From Progne subis subis (lineage: Eukaryota; Chordata; Aves; Passeriformes; Hirundinidae): DNA of 64,000 nt. Every line of letters begins with the position of its first letter. Positions within the stretch are counted from its first letter, which is position 1. Below, one piece after another: positions 62,221 to 64,000 of the stretch. The stretch lies in contig JAKJHU010000082.1 of NCBI GenBank assembly GCA_022316685.1, positions 3,038,001 through 3,102,000 of the forward strand, given 5' to 3'. The position numbers were made by a program, and so were the translations under genes. The notes under the pieces were generated by a model, which was given only the letters and a program-made list of their open reading frames with translations, made no database searches and was not told the origin of the DNA.

Positions 62221-63658
62221 CCTCCCAGCAATGGTCACAGCAGCCCCACGAGGAGCACAAATGGTTCATGGGGATGGTACCGGTGAATCTGCTCGTTTGC
62301 CCAAATTACGTGGTTGAGAGGACAACACTTTTAAGCACTGACACACAGAATCTTTCTGTGCTGCTCAACAACGTCCCTGCAATGGATTCTTGGGGCGAAC
62401 ACAGCACCTGTCTGCAAAAATAGCTATTGTGAATAGCGTTTGTTTGTGTGTAAGGGCTGCACTAGCTTCCTTCTGACAGGAAACAGCTTCTTTATAGCTT
62501 CATTCTTTATTTCCTGACTAAAGTATGAACATAATACTAAAAAGGCTATGTAAAGCCAGTTCACCAGAAGGGGAAAAAAAAAAAAAAAAAAGCCACATTG
62601 ATAATAATAACTATCTTGTTCCTGAAATTAGGTATTTTGTATGGATTTGCAGCAAATTTCAGCAGTAGCTGATGCTGGATTAGTTTTGCATTGCAGTAAT
62701 TCTGGGTCACAGCAAGGATACACACAATGTGGACAACTCTCAACTTGGATTCAGGAAACAAGATTAATATTCCCACACCCACCCAAGGCTCAGTACAGGG
62801 CTTTACATTTTAGGTTTTAATACCATGCCCTCTAAAAGTACACACAGAGAGCATTGCTTTGTAGAAACCTGGCAACAAGTTCTAATGACAATGAAAATTG
62901 TTCTGAATTCAAGTTAATTATGCTAATTTTGAAATTTGGGAAAGAAACATGTTTGCTGCCAGAGGGAGAGGAAAATTTGGGATCTGTGGAACAGGAGACT
63001 TGGCTGTGGGTCACAAGGGGTTAACCAGAGCTTGCAAGAGTGGGGAGCAATGAGAGAAACGACTTTCTCATGGCTTAGGCATCCCGTCTTGTCCCAGAGC
63101 ACACAGGGTATAATTGCTACGCTGAGTTCCTACAGATCAAGTGCAGAGTTTTAACCACATTTCCCATAGGAGCCACTTATCACATTGCTCATTTCTGGGC
63201 ATTCTGAGAGCCCCAAGTGCTCACAGCTGCAGCTGGGTCACTGCACTGCAGGCTGTCAGCATCTACGACAAGCCAGGGCGGTGTCACGTCAAATTAGGCA
63301 AGCAGAAATGAGCTGCCTTTTTTTTTTTTTTTTTTGACTCAATCTGAGTCTCAGCTCTTCATCTGGAGAGGGAGAATGCCCACCATCCTGTCACCTAATG
63401 GGCATGCTGAGGATCAATTAGCATTCATGAAACACTCATCTCAAAATGATGAGTACCACAGAAAAGCCCATGAGGAAATCAATACCTCTCTAATCAGAAC
63501 AAGGTGTGAATAGCATGCAATAAATAAAGCAGAGAGGAGCCATCTCACAGAGAGGCTTAAATGAAGGAAGACAGGCCATCCTCTGGATAGGAGCAGCATT
63601 TATAGGCAGAGGAGGCAGAAAGCACACTTAAGGTCCTGCAGGTATTGCCCTTTGCACC
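62221..63658. other. Unannotated sequence
   Basis: No gene supported. It includes a poly(A) near 62574-62591 and a poly(T) at 63318-63335. Confidence 0.45.
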
Positions 63659-64000
63659 TGTCTTGGGTTGCAATGCAGGATGTAACCAGCGGTATGTACT
63701 CTATTGACATCTGTTAAACCAGCTGGGGCAGTGTTCTTTATCCCTTCCAGGACCCATCCTCCCTCCAGGGGATATCTGCTGTTCATGGGCCATCGAGGCT
63801 CACTGCATGGCTGAGACAATTACATCATCCATTGGGAGATGCTCCACCCAGGGGAGGAGCCAAGCATTCCTACCTGGGTAAAACCTGACATTCAGAACAC
63901 CAGCACAGCCTGTGTGCACTGGATTGCCAGAGGCACACCAGACCCATCTCACCACCACTGGACCTTCAGAGGAAAACCACACCCTTCTACAGGATCATTG
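63659..64000 (+). mobile_element. LTR, family A, copy 4, cut by window end
   Basis: It begins TGTCTTGGGTTGCAATGCAG, the best-preserved 5' terminus of the family and the inverse of the CCAAGACA 3' terminus. It matches copies 1-3 through the CCATCGAGGCTCACTGCATG and GGGGAGGAGCCAAGCATTCC blocks and continues to the last base. The 3' half, target duplication and any internal retroviral sequence lie outside the window, so solo or proviral status is open. Confidence 0.85.

Noticed and set aside
43473..64000. LTR A copies 3 and 4 as the two ends of one provirus
   Set aside because: They are 20 kb apart in the same direction, too far for a provirus. Copy 3 has its own matching flanks, and no gag, pol or env frames lie between them.

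Overview
The window looks like non-coding DNA from a bird, most likely a songbird. The support is a CR1 LINE tail in the middle, several families of short solo LTRs of the kind common in passerine genomes, an AT-rich background with little CpG, and no long open reading frame outside tandem repeats. The CR1 is seen directly; the passerine assignment is inference. I found no protein-coding gene, exon with convincing coding character, rRNA, intact tRNA or CRISPR array. The window could be intergenic or inside a very long intron; the sequence alone does not say which.

Layout. 1-11.4 kb is single-copy-looking AT-rich DNA with one probable LTR remnant (1.66-2.1 kb, minus) and a 14-bp triplet repeat near 3.17 kb. 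11.4-13.7 kb is a cluster of endogenous-retrovirus pieces: LTR family A copy 1, an LTR-like segment, and LTR family B copy 1. 15.2 kb holds a compact double palindrome. 18.8-19.3 kb is an AC/AT block with 28-bp tandem units and a long palindrome. A possible LTR remnant lies near 19.8-20.1 kb. 23.9-24.6 kb is a clean solo LTR (family C) with a perfect 5-bp target duplication and an internal 35-bp triplication. 24.6-35.1 kb is featureless apart from simple sequence. 35.1-36.6 kb holds an LTR-like cassette, a very regular 20-bp minisatellite of about 36 copies, and the CR1 tail. 36.8-41.1 kb has family A copy 2, family B copy 2, and a local duplication whose second copy lacks about 1.9 kb of the first. 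43.5-44.2 kb is family A copy 3, 48.4-48.8 kb is family B copy 3, 60.1-60.4 kb is an 81-bp minisatellite of four copies, 62.2 kb a 19-bp triplet repeat, and 63.66 kb to the end is family A copy 4, cut by the window edge.

How parts relate. The LTRs carry recognisable promoter and polyadenylation signals, and three copies have matching or nearly matching 5-bp flanks, as expected for integrase-mediated insertion followed by LTR-LTR recombination. No gag, pol or env reading frames remain. The many short ORFs are chance or shadows of repeats: the same peptides recur because the same LTR recurs, and the longest ORFs (up to 257 codons) come from minisatellites whose units lack stop codons.
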